Positions 1 through 5,287 are shown, numbered from the stretch's first letter. The stretch is DNA of 5,971 nt from an uncultured Clostridium sp. (GCA_947174825.1 CAMWKN010000117.1:1-5971), one strand, 5' to 3'. Made by a program: numbers and translations. The notes: a model not told the origin generated them from the sequence alone.

Positions 1-172
1 GTGTATAGGTCTGGAATTTGATTGCATCCGCGCCCGCCTGTTTTGCTGCGTCAATAATTTTCACAGCCCTGTCAAAATCCATTAAATGATTGGCAGACAT
101 TTCTGCAATGATAAAACAAGGATCTTCTTTCCCACCGATCTGATGATCTCCGATCTGCATTATTGTTCTCAT
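1..172 (-). CDS. pseI: Nonulosonic acid synthase, PseI/NeuB family (N-terminal 57 residues, cut by window edge)
   Basis: Enzymes of this family condense phosphoenolpyruvate with a six-carbon amino sugar to give a nine-carbon nonulosonic acid such as pseudaminic, legionaminic or neuraminic acid; they act in the cytoplasm. Only the first strand/helix units of the TIM barrel are present. The visible motifs are FIIAEMSANH (residues 20-29) and AGADAIKFQTYT (46-57). From memory, an AE(L/M)SANH motif together with ADAIKxQTYT resembles PseI (pseudaminic acid synthase) more than NeuB or LegI. The ATG at 172-170 overlaps the TGA of the upstream aminotransferase as ATGA, and GGGGTGA lies about 7 bases before it, so translation is probably coupled. 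A second in-frame ATG at 160-158 would start MQIG, which matches the start I recall for PseI, but it has a weaker ribosome site. The sugar specificity cannot be settled from 57 residues, so pseI is a best guess; the family call is firm. Confidence 0.8.
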   Translation of the reverse strand, partial: MRTIMQIGDHQIGGKEDPCFIIAEMSANHLMDFDRAVKIIDAAKQAGADAIKFQTYT

Positions 173-1401
173 TCACATTCACCCCAATCCCTATCTCTCA
201 AGACTGCATCCAGTGTATTCAACGCCAAATCAATATCTTTCCTGTCAATCAGATAATCCGGCAGAAAACGCAGAGTCATTCCCCCATTGGTTCCCTGTAT
301 CATCACACCACGATGCATCATTTCTGTATAGATCATATGATAAATATTCCGATAGTTCTGCACTCCCTCAAAGAACAGTTCGGCTCCCATCATCAACCCT
401 TTACCTCTGGCACGAACAATATGCTCGTTTTTATCAGTAAGCTTCTGCAGACTATGTAGAAAATATTCTCCCGTATCTCTGACTGTATCTAAAATCTGAT
501 GTTGCTCTATATAGTCAATTCCCGCATTTACCACGCTGGCCGCAAAGGCATCATTCTGATGAGAACTATAATGTGTCATGGCAAATCCATTCTCTGGCAC
601 CAGTTCCTCCCGAAACAGCACCATAGATACCGGATAACCCTGACCGATTCCCTTCGCCAATACTACGATATCCGGCACTACTCCCAACTGCTCATAAGCA
701 AACCAGGTACCGAGCCTGCCAAAACCAGTCTGGCTCTCGTCAAACACTAACAGAATATCATGCTGATCACAGATTCTTCGGATCTGCTGAAAATACCAGG
801 CATCTGGAAAATGCATCCCCCCCACAGAAGCTACCGGCTCCATCAGCACCAATGCAGTCTGTTCCCCGACTCGCTGCACCAGCTCCTCAAACTGTTCCAC
901 CAGCCTTTGCAATTCTTCTCTGTCTGCAAATGTATCCGGCACTGGCACTGCATATACCCCCTCCACTGGTGGCATTGCAAATTTGCCGGCATAGGTTACA
1001 CTCTGGGTTCCCAGTGTCAGACCGTGATATCCCTGGTCAAAACAGATCACGCCAGATCTCTGTTTGATATGCTTCCCGTACCGGATCGCAAACTCTACTC
1101 CCTCTGCACCGGTACTTAATAGGATACTATATGCTTTCATATCTCCGCTGAGCCGATGTATCTGCTCCGCACAGTGAACCACTGGACTCGATAATATATT
1201 AGAACCCGTATGAGATAACTTCTCCATCGATTCCTGCACTGCATGCATAATCGTTTCATTGCAGTGTCCCAACACCGTACAAAACTGTCCGGAATTCAGA
1301 TCCAGATATGCCTTGCCCTCTATATCATATACATAACTTCCCTTTCCCTGTTCCATAATTGCCGGCTCAAAGGAAATCACCGGTAATAAATAATTCTTCA
1401 T
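169..1401 (-). CDS. Class III (fold type I) PLP-dependent aminotransferase, 410 aa
   Basis: A cytoplasmic pyridoxal-phosphate enzyme of the ornithine/acetylornithine/glutamate-1-semialdehyde aminotransferase class, moving an amino group between an amine donor and a carbonyl acceptor. All hallmark sites are visible: the STGAEGVE phosphate loop (96-103), GYHG (124-127) stacking on the cofactor ring, EP (188-189), DESQTGFGR (221-229) with D221 contacting the pyridine nitrogen, LAKG with the Schiff-base lysine K250, and LRFLP (377-381) carrying R378. The length is normal. The start chosen is ATG 1401-1399, preceded by AGGAAGAG at good spacing; family similarity begins there. A 30-codon upstream extension (to 1491) has no family-like sequence. 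Its stop overlaps the start of the PseI/NeuB synthase, so it probably acts on a sugar or side chain of that pathway. This is notable because nonulosonate aminotransferases such as PseC and LegC belong to the DegT/DnrJ family, not class III. The substrate is unknown; it could also make a small amine or amino acid used for decoration. Confidence 0.9.
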   Translation of the reverse strand: MKNYLLPVISFEPAIMEQGKGSYVYDIEGKAYLDLNSGQFCTVLGHCNETIMHAVQESMEKLSHTGSNILSSPVVHCAEQIHRLSGDMKAYSILLSTGAEGVEFAIRYGKHIKQRSGVICFDQGYHGLTLGTQSVTYAGKFAMPPVEGVYAVPVPDTFADREELQRLVEQFEELVQRVGEQTALVLMEPVASVGGMHFPDAWYFQQIRRICDQHDILLVFDESQTGFGRLGTWFAYEQLGVVPDIVVLAKGIGQGYPVSMVLFREELVPENGFAMTHYSSHQNDAFAASVVNAGIDYIEQHQILDTVRDTGEYFLHSLQKLTDKNEHIVRARGKGLMMGAELFFEGVQNYRNIYHMIYTEMMHRGVMIQGTNGGMTLRFLPDYLIDRKDIDLALNTLDAVLRDRDWGECE

Positions 1402-1542
1402 CGTTCTCTTCCTTTCTGAACTGCGATCACAGCCTTGCAAACCAACAACGCAATCTTGCAGACACCTCCCTTTTCGCATATTTGCAAGCAAATCTGCTTC
1501 ATTTCGGTGTTTGGCAGGTCATATCATAGTATTGTAGCCATA
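1402..1542 (-). other. 141-base intra-operon gap with an orphan ribosome site and a 34-codon reading frame
   Basis: The genes on either side are in the same direction and no terminator is visible, so this is probably transcribed. It holds a strong Shine-Dalgarno-like AAAAGGGAGGTG (1463-1474, minus strand) with no ATG at the right distance; TTG at 1453-1451 would give only eight codons. Another frame, ATG 1502-1500 to TGA 1400-1398, encodes 34 residues with five cysteines (MKQICLQICEK...), and its TGA overlaps the aminotransferase ATG as ATGA. I see no recognisable domain and no good ribosome site before that ATG, so I do not call it a gene. A short inverted repeat ATTTGC-AA-GCAAAT lies at 1480-1493. 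Confidence 0.4.
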
Positions 1543-2769
1543 TCACCTTACACAATTCATAAAAACCTGCTCCAGCAAATGTTCTCTTTCCTGCAATAAT
1601 CCCTCTTTACTATCTCCCTCCAGGATATAATATCCTCGTTCCATCAAAGTGTGACCATCCCGGACTTCCTGCAATTCCCCAGGTTGAATCCTGCAATCAT
1701 ATTGCAACAATCTGCTACCAAACTGTTTTTGAATCACAGACGCATCCGGCACCTGCAATATATGACAAGGTTGACAGTCAAAATAGCCAATCAACAACTG
1801 ACGAATATGCGTGTTAGACTCTGACCACTGCGCTCCCTGGCTTTCTACATAATTAATATATCGGTCTACCATAGACACTCCTGTAGCCATAGGAGTAAAC
1901 AGATTGTGCAGATTATGTCCGGAAGGTCTGCCAGAAAGTTCGATCACCATCGGTTTTCCCTGATGCCACATCAAATCACAATGCAATAAACAATGATTGA
2001 TCCCAAGCACCTGTATAACCTGTTGTAGATACGCATAGACGGTATCATACATAGATTTTTCCATTTGTTGATCCAATGCCAGATACCCGACACACTGTCG
2101 ATATGGCGGTGGTGTCAGTATCTTTTCCCGAATCAGATATAGCGATAACTCTCCTCCAAACACTGCAGCATCCACACCATACTCTGTTCCCGGAAAAACC
2201 GTCTCTAACACCACATCCTCATTGACGGCATCTCCCAGATAAGCCGCCACATCTTCTGGCGTTTGAACCAGTTTTACCCCTCTACTGCCGGAACCATACC
2301 TGGGCTTTATAACCATCTGTGCATCTGTTCCTCTGGCAGTCCTTTCTCTCTCCAGTAGCACTGACGCCTGATCAATAGCCACTGGCACAGAACAATCCTG
2401 TTCGATCAGCAGACAGTCACCATCCCGCAATCCCTGTTCGGATAATTTCTGATGAAACCGATACTTGTCCGTACAATAACCAGCCGCATCCTCCGATAAT
2501 CCTCTCAATCCATAATAATCATTAACCGCTCCTGTCGTAGTCAAATACCGTCCGATGGGAACCGGCAATATCATATCCGGTTTTGTGTTCAGTCTGGTCC
2601 ATATCTGACTGGCGTCCCGGATGTCTGCCACCACTGCCTCATCAGCCTGAGAAAGTCCCTCAGCCTGTGAATTGCCATCAAAGGCAATCACATGATAGCC
2701 TCGTTTCCTGGCGATACCGGTGGCATATATAGATTCTGAACTTGCCCCTATTACGATTGCTGTTTTCAT
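1543..2769 (-). CDS. ATP-grasp ligase, 408 aa
   Basis: ATP-grasp enzymes activate a carboxylate as an acyl phosphate and join it to an amine or other nucleophile. The N-terminal pre-ATP-grasp Rossmann-like unit starts with AIVIGASSES (4-13). The ATP-grasp core follows: K102, VIKPRYGSGSRGV (153-165) with K155 and the glycine-rich loop, E189 in the hinge, and the Mg-binding stretch HCDLMW...IELSGRPSGHN (263-286) with D265, E277 and R281. The usual asparagine two residues after that glutamate is a serine here (S279), as in several ATP-grasp subfamilies of the ExxxRPxG type. About 100 residues of C-terminal domain follow. The start is ATG 2769-2767, where family similarity begins; the in-frame extension to 2835 is hydrophobic leader-like sequence without a ribosome site. 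It is the first gene of the operon with the class III aminotransferase and PseI/NeuB synthase, suggesting that it forms an amide on a nonulosonic acid or its precursor. The substrates are inference; a peptide or carnosine-type ligase role elsewhere is possible. Confidence 0.85.
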   Translation of the reverse strand: MKTAIVIGASSESIYATGIARKRGYHVIAFDGNSQAEGLSQADEAVVADIRDASQIWTRLNTKPDMILPVPIGRYLTTTGAVNDYYGLRGLSEDAAGYCTDKYRFHQKLSEQGLRDGDCLLIEQDCSVPVAIDQASVLLERERTARGTDAQMVIKPRYGSGSRGVKLVQTPEDVAAYLGDAVNEDVVLETVFPGTEYGVDAAVFGGELSLYLIREKILTPPPYRQCVGYLALDQQMEKSMYDTVYAYLQQVIQVLGINHCLLHCDLMWHQGKPMVIELSGRPSGHNLHNLFTPMATGVSMVDRYINYVESQGAQWSESNTHIRQLLIGYFDCQPCHILQVPDASVIQKQFGSRLLQYDCRIQPGELQEVRDGHTLMERGYYILEGDSKEGLLQEREHLLEQVFMNCVR

Positions 2770-2783
2770 ATTATCTCGCTCAT
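2766..2783 (-). other. Five-codon mini-ORF overlapping the ATP-grasp start
   Basis: On the minus strand, ATG 2783-2781 opens the frame M-S-E-I-I followed by TGA at 2768-2766, which overlaps the ATP-grasp ATG as ATGA. The best ribosome site in the area, GGAAAGG, lies 4 bases before this mini-ORF ATG and about 18 bases before the ATP-grasp ATG, where only a weak GAG is at normal spacing. The arrangement would fit reinitiation-coupled translation, but it could be chance. Confidence 0.3.
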
Positions 2784-2806
2784 ACTTCCTTTCCACAAAA
2801 TACAAA

Positions 2807-2830
2807 ACTATTTTCCTGATTGAAAATAGT
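2807..2830 (-). promoter_or_regulatory. Leader hairpin with following U-rich stretch (possible attenuator)
   Basis: A perfect 9-bp inverted repeat, ACTATTTTC / GAAAATAGT with a 6-base loop, lies about 65 bases into the transcript expected from the 2904-2933 promoter and 38 bases before the ATP-grasp start. On the minus strand the stem is followed at once by TTTTGTATTTTG, so it resembles an intrinsic terminator, though the stem has only two G-C pairs and the U-run is interrupted. It could be a weak attenuator, a stabilising 5' element, or chance in AT-rich DNA. Confidence 0.35.
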
Positions 2831-2883
2831 AACATGTCTGTCCCATAAATGGACCACTAATTCTACCGCTAAAAAACATAGTA

Positions 2884-2911
2884 AAGACATTCATAATAAG
2901 AAAATTATAAC
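2884..2911 (+). promoter_or_regulatory. Weak promoter candidate for the DUF6512-like gene
   Basis: AAGACA (2884-2889), a 16-base spacer and TATAAC (2906-2911) form a mediocre sigma-A match reading toward the membrane-protein gene. Its -10 shares bases with the -10 of the opposite-strand operon promoter. A second possible -10, GATAAT at 2951-2956, has no convincing -35. Confidence 0.25.
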
Positions 2912-2933
2912 CCAGATTCCCTGCTACGGTCAA
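2904..2933 (-). promoter_or_regulatory. Sigma-A promoter for the ATP-grasp/aminotransferase/synthase operon
   Basis: On the minus strand, TTGACC (2933-2928) and a perfect TATAAT (2909-2904) are separated by 18 bases. This is the best housekeeping promoter in the window. Transcription would begin near 2897 and leave a leader of roughly 130 bases before the ATP-grasp gene. I see no flagellar (sigma-28) or sporulation promoter here. Confidence 0.7.
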
Positions 2934-3010
2934 CCGGAATAACTCTATAAGATAATGCTAAAACACATAATAGCTCCTCAGCTACATATACTATTGATGA
3001 GGTATTGTCT

Positions 3011-3529
3011 ATGAAACATTTAAAACGATATGCAATTATTGGAATAATTTTTGTTCTGATTACAGGAACACTTGCACATTTTCTATATGATTGGACTGGA
3101 AATAATCATATAGTTGGACTCTTTACGCCAATTAATGAATCAATTTGGGAACATATGAAGTTGTTTTTCTTCCCTATGTTGATATACTCACTAATCATGA
3201 TTTTAAAATTCCACGACAAATACTCATGTATTACTTCTGCTTTATTTTTTGGAATTTTTATAGGCACACTTCTAATCCCACTTTTTTACTATACTTATAC
3301 TTCCATTCTTGGTAAAAATGTTTTTATTTTGGATATTAGTACATTTATTCTGAGCATTGTTATTGCCTTTTGGCTTTCTTACAAACTCACACTGTCCTGC
3401 AGACTAGAATCTTACACATCTATATTATGTATTTTAGTATGTATTCTTTTCGTTTGCTTTTTGACATTCACTTATTCCCCTCCAGATGCTACTATTTTTC
3501 AAGATCCAACAATTTCTAAAAGTGAATAA
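3011..3529 (+). CDS. Small multi-pass membrane protein, DUF6512-like, 172 aa
   Basis: Function is unknown. About five hydrophobic segments are visible at residues 7-25, 50-66, 74-97, 103-124 and 136-154, so it is an integral membrane protein. The loop between the first two carries NESIWEHMK (42-50), which together with the DW-x-G-N-N (27-32) region and a C-terminal SPP...DP motif (156-165) I recall as the signature of the DUF6512 family, common in Clostridia. The start is ATG 3011, with GATGAGG 8 bases before it; TTG at 3005 is too close to that site. The gene is very AT-rich and lies convergent with the Fic gene and divergent from the sugar operon, so it is probably its own unit. The C-terminus ends in ...TISKSE, where remembered family members continue with a short GxYG-like tail, so it may be slightly shortened. 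The family assignment is from memory and should be tested by profile search. Confidence 0.75.
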   Translation: MKHLKRYAIIGIIFVLITGTLAHFLYDWTGNNHIVGLFTPINESIWEHMKLFFFPMLIYSLIMILKFHDKYSCITSALFFGIFIGTLLIPLFYYTYTSILGKNVFILDISTFILSIVIAFWLSYKLTLSCRLESYTSILCILVCILFVCFLTFTYSPPDATIFQDPTISKSE

Positions 3530-3583
3530 AACAGTTTTTTATTGATCGCGAAACGAAATTTATAATAATTATATTTCTAAAAT
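3530..3583. other. Convergent AT-rich gap without a convincing terminator
   Basis: This 54-base gap separates the 3' ends of the DUF6512-like and Fic genes. A pure A-T inverted repeat, AATAAAA (3525-3531) / TTTTATT (3537-3543), and TATAAT-A-ATTATA-like sequence are present, but no G-C-containing stem with a U-run is seen on either strand. A weak bidirectional terminator is possible. Confidence 0.3.
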
Positions 3584-4507
3584 TTATTCTTGTGTAAAAT
3601 ATTCTAATAATTCTTTATATATATCCTGAGCAGACAAACAAGTATCTATCAGATACCCTCTTTCATTTTCAAATTCTTTCAACCCCCTATAATAATATAA
3701 TTTATGTCTTTCATCAATGATAAAAGGAACTATATTATTTTTCAAACATTCTTTAAATATAATTAAACGCCCGACTCTTCCATTTCCATCTTGAAATGGA
3801 TGTATTTTTTCAAAAAAATAGTGGAATTCTACAATATCGTCAAAAGAAATATTGTCCTTCTGTTGATACTCAAACAAAAGTCGTTGCATTTCTTTTTTTA
3901 CTTTACTTGGCGATGTTGTTTTAGAATCTCCTATCATATTAGGACGCTGCTTATACTCTCCTACATTAAACCACTCCAAACGACTATCTGAAGTATTTAA
4001 TTTTAACATGGAATGAATTTTCTTAATAATGCCTTCCGTTAGAACATCTTCCGCACAATCAAGAATATAATCAATACATTGAAAATGATTAACAGCTGCC
4101 ATAATGTCATCTATATTAGCAGGCTCTTTATCTGGTTCTATAGTATTTGTTTCAAAAATATATCTTGTCTGATCTTCTGTTAATTTACTTCCCTCTATAT
4201 GATTGGAATTATATGCAAATTTTATTTGTGTTTGATGATATATTCCACCTTTTAATCGTATTCTTTTCTCTTCCCTCATTTGATACAACAAAGTTGTTTT
4301 GCCTACTTCATTTTCCAACTGCATAATATCTCCTGGTTGACAACTAAGAAAATTACAGATATCTTCAATTACTTTCATTGCTACCGGCTCATTTTTTGAT
4401 AATTTGGCAAGGGTGGCGGTAGAAATTTTAATACTTTTTCTTAATTCCGTTTTAGTTATACTTTTTTGTTTTAATATATCAAACATTTTGCTATAAGAGA
4501 TACTCAA
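3584..4507 (-). CDS. HTH-Fic protein, class II (self-inhibited) AMP-transferase family, 307 aa
   Basis: Fic enzymes transfer AMP (or another NMP) from a nucleotide to a hydroxyl side chain of a target protein. Residues 3-64 form a Cro/C1-type helix-turn-helix (TKTELRKSIKISTATLAKLS, about 18-37). Next comes the inhibitory helix SNHIEG (101-106), matching (S/T)xxxE(G/N), with E105 expected to block ATP binding. A beta-hairpin flap region follows (GEYKQRPNMIG, about 183-193), then the complete active site HPFQDGNGRVGR (236-247) with H236, D240, N242 and R247. No catalytic residue is missing. Having the inhibitory helix N-terminal to the core makes it a class II Fic that needs no separate antitoxin. 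I chose TTG 4507-4505: AAAGGGTG lies 8 bases upstream, whereas GTG 4516-4514 is only 2 bases from the same site; three more residues are possible. A strong promoter overlain by a palindrome suggests self-repression. The target protein is unknown. Confidence 0.9.
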   Translation of the reverse strand: MSISYSKMFDILKQKSITKTELRKSIKISTATLAKLSKNEPVAMKVIEDICNFLSCQPGDIMQLENEVGKTTLLYQMREEKRIRLKGGIYHQTQIKFAYNSNHIEGSKLTEDQTRYIFETNTIEPDKEPANIDDIMAAVNHFQCIDYILDCAEDVLTEGIIKKIHSMLKLNTSDSRLEWFNVGEYKQRPNMIGDSKTTSPSKVKKEMQRLLFEYQQKDNISFDDIVEFHYFFEKIHPFQDGNGRVGRLIIFKECLKNNIVPFIIDERHKLYYYRGLKEFENERGYLIDTCLSAQDIYKELLEYFTQE

Positions 4508-4530
4508 ATTTATCACACCCTTTCTACTTT

Positions 4531-4558
4531 ATTATACCATGCATATTTGTATTTACAA
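4531..4558 (-). promoter_or_regulatory. Sigma-A promoter of the Fic gene
   Basis: On the minus strand the -10 is a perfect TATAAT (4536-4531) with a TG extension (TGGTATAAT), and the -35 is TTGTAA (4558-4553), 16 bases apart. Transcription should begin near 4524, giving a very short leader of about 17 bases to the TTG start and only about 8 to the GTG, which supports the TTG choice. Confidence 0.65.
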
Positions 4559-4562
4559 ATAT
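4543..4562. promoter_or_regulatory. Perfect 9+9 bp palindrome over the Fic promoter (operator candidate)
   Basis: ATATTTGTA (4543-4551) and its exact complement TACAAATAT (4554-4562) are separated by two bases. The palindrome covers the whole -35 and most of the -35/-10 spacer of the Fic promoter, where a bound dimer would block RNA polymerase. The Fic protein itself carries a phage-repressor-type helix-turn-helix, so it is the natural candidate to bind here. The repeat is seen in the sequence; autoregulation is inference. Confidence 0.6.
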
Positions 4563-4743
4563 TTTTAATTTATATTCATAAAAATAAACATTTAATTGCA
4601 TCGATTCTTCTATTGCTTCTATGCAACAATATGTTTCATTTGCTATGCGCTTTTATACTTCTCTATTTATAAACATTTTTTATTCAAATTCCCTGCGCCA
4701 TATTTATTCTCATTTAAATGTGGTCTAAAATATATTGCCCTGT
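4563..4743. other. AT-rich intergenic stretch, no gene seen
   Basis: Between the Fic promoter and the SASP terminator there is about 180 bases of AT-rich DNA. The longest frame noted is 35 codons at 4621-4728 (plus), with no ribosome site. It contains the 10-base palindrome CATTTAAATG and a TTGCAT...ATGCAA pair, neither with an obvious partner gene. I see no tRNA, attachment site or mobile-element end. Confidence 0.5.
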
Positions 4744-4799
4744 AAAATAAAAAACAAAGAGGTAAAGAACTTCTCAATTCGAGACGATCTTTACCTCTT
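4744..4799 (-). terminator. Intrinsic terminator of the SASP gene
   Basis: A perfect 12-bp inverted repeat, AAGAGGTAAAGA (4757-4768) / TCTTTACCTCTT (4788-4799), encloses an inner TCTC/GAGA stem with an AATTC loop. On the minus strand the stem is followed by TGTTTTTTATTTT, so it terminates minus-strand transcription. No U-run follows on the plus strand. Confidence 0.85.
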
Positions 4800-4802
4800 C
4801 TA

Positions 4803-4867
4803 CAATGCTATGAGAAGCATTGCACGGCATAATCATAATTTAATTATATGATAATTTAACTATGATT
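4803..4867 (-). repeat. Two extra stem-loops in the SASP 3' untranslated region
   Basis: CAATGCT (4803-4809) pairs with AGCATTG (4816-4822) around a 6-base loop. AATCATA (4831-4837) pairs with TATGATT (4861-4867), which runs into the SASP stop codon, with partial inner pairing (ATTAT / ATAAT). Both lie between the stop codon and the terminator hairpin, so the transcript would carry three consecutive hairpins. They may stabilise the spore transcript; the AT-rich one could be chance. Confidence 0.45.
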
Positions 4868-5072
4868 ATTTACCTGCCATTTCCTGCTCCTGACGCTTGA
4901 TCATACGACGAACCATCTCGCCACCTACAGATCCGTTCTGAGCAGAAGTCAGGTCACCGTTATAACCATTCTTCAAAGGCACACCTAACTCACCAGCTAC
5001 TTCCATTTTGAATCTGTCCATAGCTTCCTTAGCCTGTGGAACTTCCATCTGAGAACTATTCTTGCTTGTCAT
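4866..5072 (-). CDS. Alpha/beta-type small acid-soluble spore protein (SASP), 68 aa
   Basis: SASPs of this type are made in the developing forespore, coat its DNA and hold it in an A-like form that resists UV and chemical damage. On germination the GPR protease cuts them to supply amino acids. The family core is clear: MEVAGELGVPL (23-33) and NGYNGDLTSAQNGSVGGEMVRRMI (35-58). By analogy with the known E|IA site in the family, the GPR cut should fall between E24 and V25. A44 sits where I remember many relatives having a basic residue, a small oddity. The start is ATG 5072-5070, preceded by AAGGAGG at ideal spacing; a 30-codon upstream extension is not family-like. The gene stands alone with its own promoter candidate and strong terminator, and is near 48% GC, unlike the AT-rich Fic gene next door. 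Clostridia usually carry several paralogues, so no specific ssp letter is given. Confidence 0.95.
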   Translation of the reverse strand: MTSKNSSQMEVPQAKEAMDRFKMEVAGELGVPLKNGYNGDLTSAQNGSVGGEMVRRMIKRQEQEMAGK

Positions 5073-5149
5073 GTCTCTTTCCTCCTTAAATATTGTTTGG
5101 CTGATTTCATTCTCTGTAATAAATACAGGTGATAAATCAGTCCATAATT

Positions 5150-5175
5150 TGATAAGTACCATTCGGTGCTTATCA
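5150..5175. repeat. Imperfect palindrome at the predicted 5' end of the SASP transcript
   Basis: TGATAAG-T-ACC (5150-5160), loop ATTC, and GGT-G-CTTATCA (5165-5175) form an 11-bp stem with one non-Watson-Crick position. If the sigma-G-like promoter is right, transcription begins about here, so the RNA would open with this stem-loop, a position that in known mRNAs can slow decay. It could instead be an operator. No U-run follows, so it is not a terminator. Confidence 0.4.
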
Positions 5176-5181
5176 TGGTAT

Positions 5182-5210
5182 TAGTATGACTCGATGGAGA
5201 AAAAATATGT
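5182..5210 (-). promoter_or_regulatory. Sigma-G/sigma-F-like forespore promoter for the SASP gene
   Basis: On the minus strand, CATACTA (5188-5182) fits the CATnnTA -10 of forespore sigma factors, and ACATA (5210-5206) is a 4/5 match to the GnATA -35, with a 17-base spacer. The leader would be about 100 bases, long for a SASP gene. CAAATTA further downstream is a weaker alternative -10. Confidence 0.45.
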
Positions 5211-5253
5211 TGGTATATTTTAGAAAAAAATAGGACGAACTTTCCTATAAAGC

Positions 5254-5287
5254 AAAAAAGCTGTAACATCAAAAAAGATGTTACAGC
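5254..5287 (-). terminator. Intrinsic terminator of the H1-like DUF6465 gene
   Basis: A perfect 11-bp stem, GCTGTAACATC (5260-5270) / GATGTTACAGC (5277-5287), with a 6-base loop, is followed on the minus strand by TTTTTTGC. It lies 21 bases after the stop codon of the minus-strand gene. The plus strand has no U-run after it. Confidence 0.9.

Noticed and set aside
163..1119. Several 70-120 codon plus-strand frames opposite the aminotransferase
   Set aside because: The minus-strand gene has complete catalytic motifs; the opposite frames have no domain-like sequence or ribosome sites.
1402..1491. 30-codon N-terminal extension of the aminotransferase
   Set aside because: Family-like sequence and a proper ribosome site begin at the ATG at 1401; the extension has no similarity to aminotransferases.
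2770..2835. 22-codon N-terminal extension of the ATP-grasp protein
   Set aside because: The nucleotide-fold start MKTAIVIGA is at 2769, and the extension runs through the leader hairpin.
3584..4507. Separate antitoxin gene for the Fic protein
   Set aside because: The inhibitory motif is within the protein, and no small gene abuts it on either side.
4621..4728. 35-codon plus-strand frame in the AT-rich gap
   Set aside because: No ribosome site and no recognisable sequence; expected by chance in AT-rich DNA.
4744..4867. CRISPR-like or mobile-element repeat cluster
   Set aside because: The inverted repeats differ from one another, are not regularly spaced, and are explained as transcript hairpins and a terminator.
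5069..5272. 67-codon minus-strand frame upstream of the SASP
   Set aside because: It covers the SASP promoter and leader, overlaps its start, and has no recognisable sequence.
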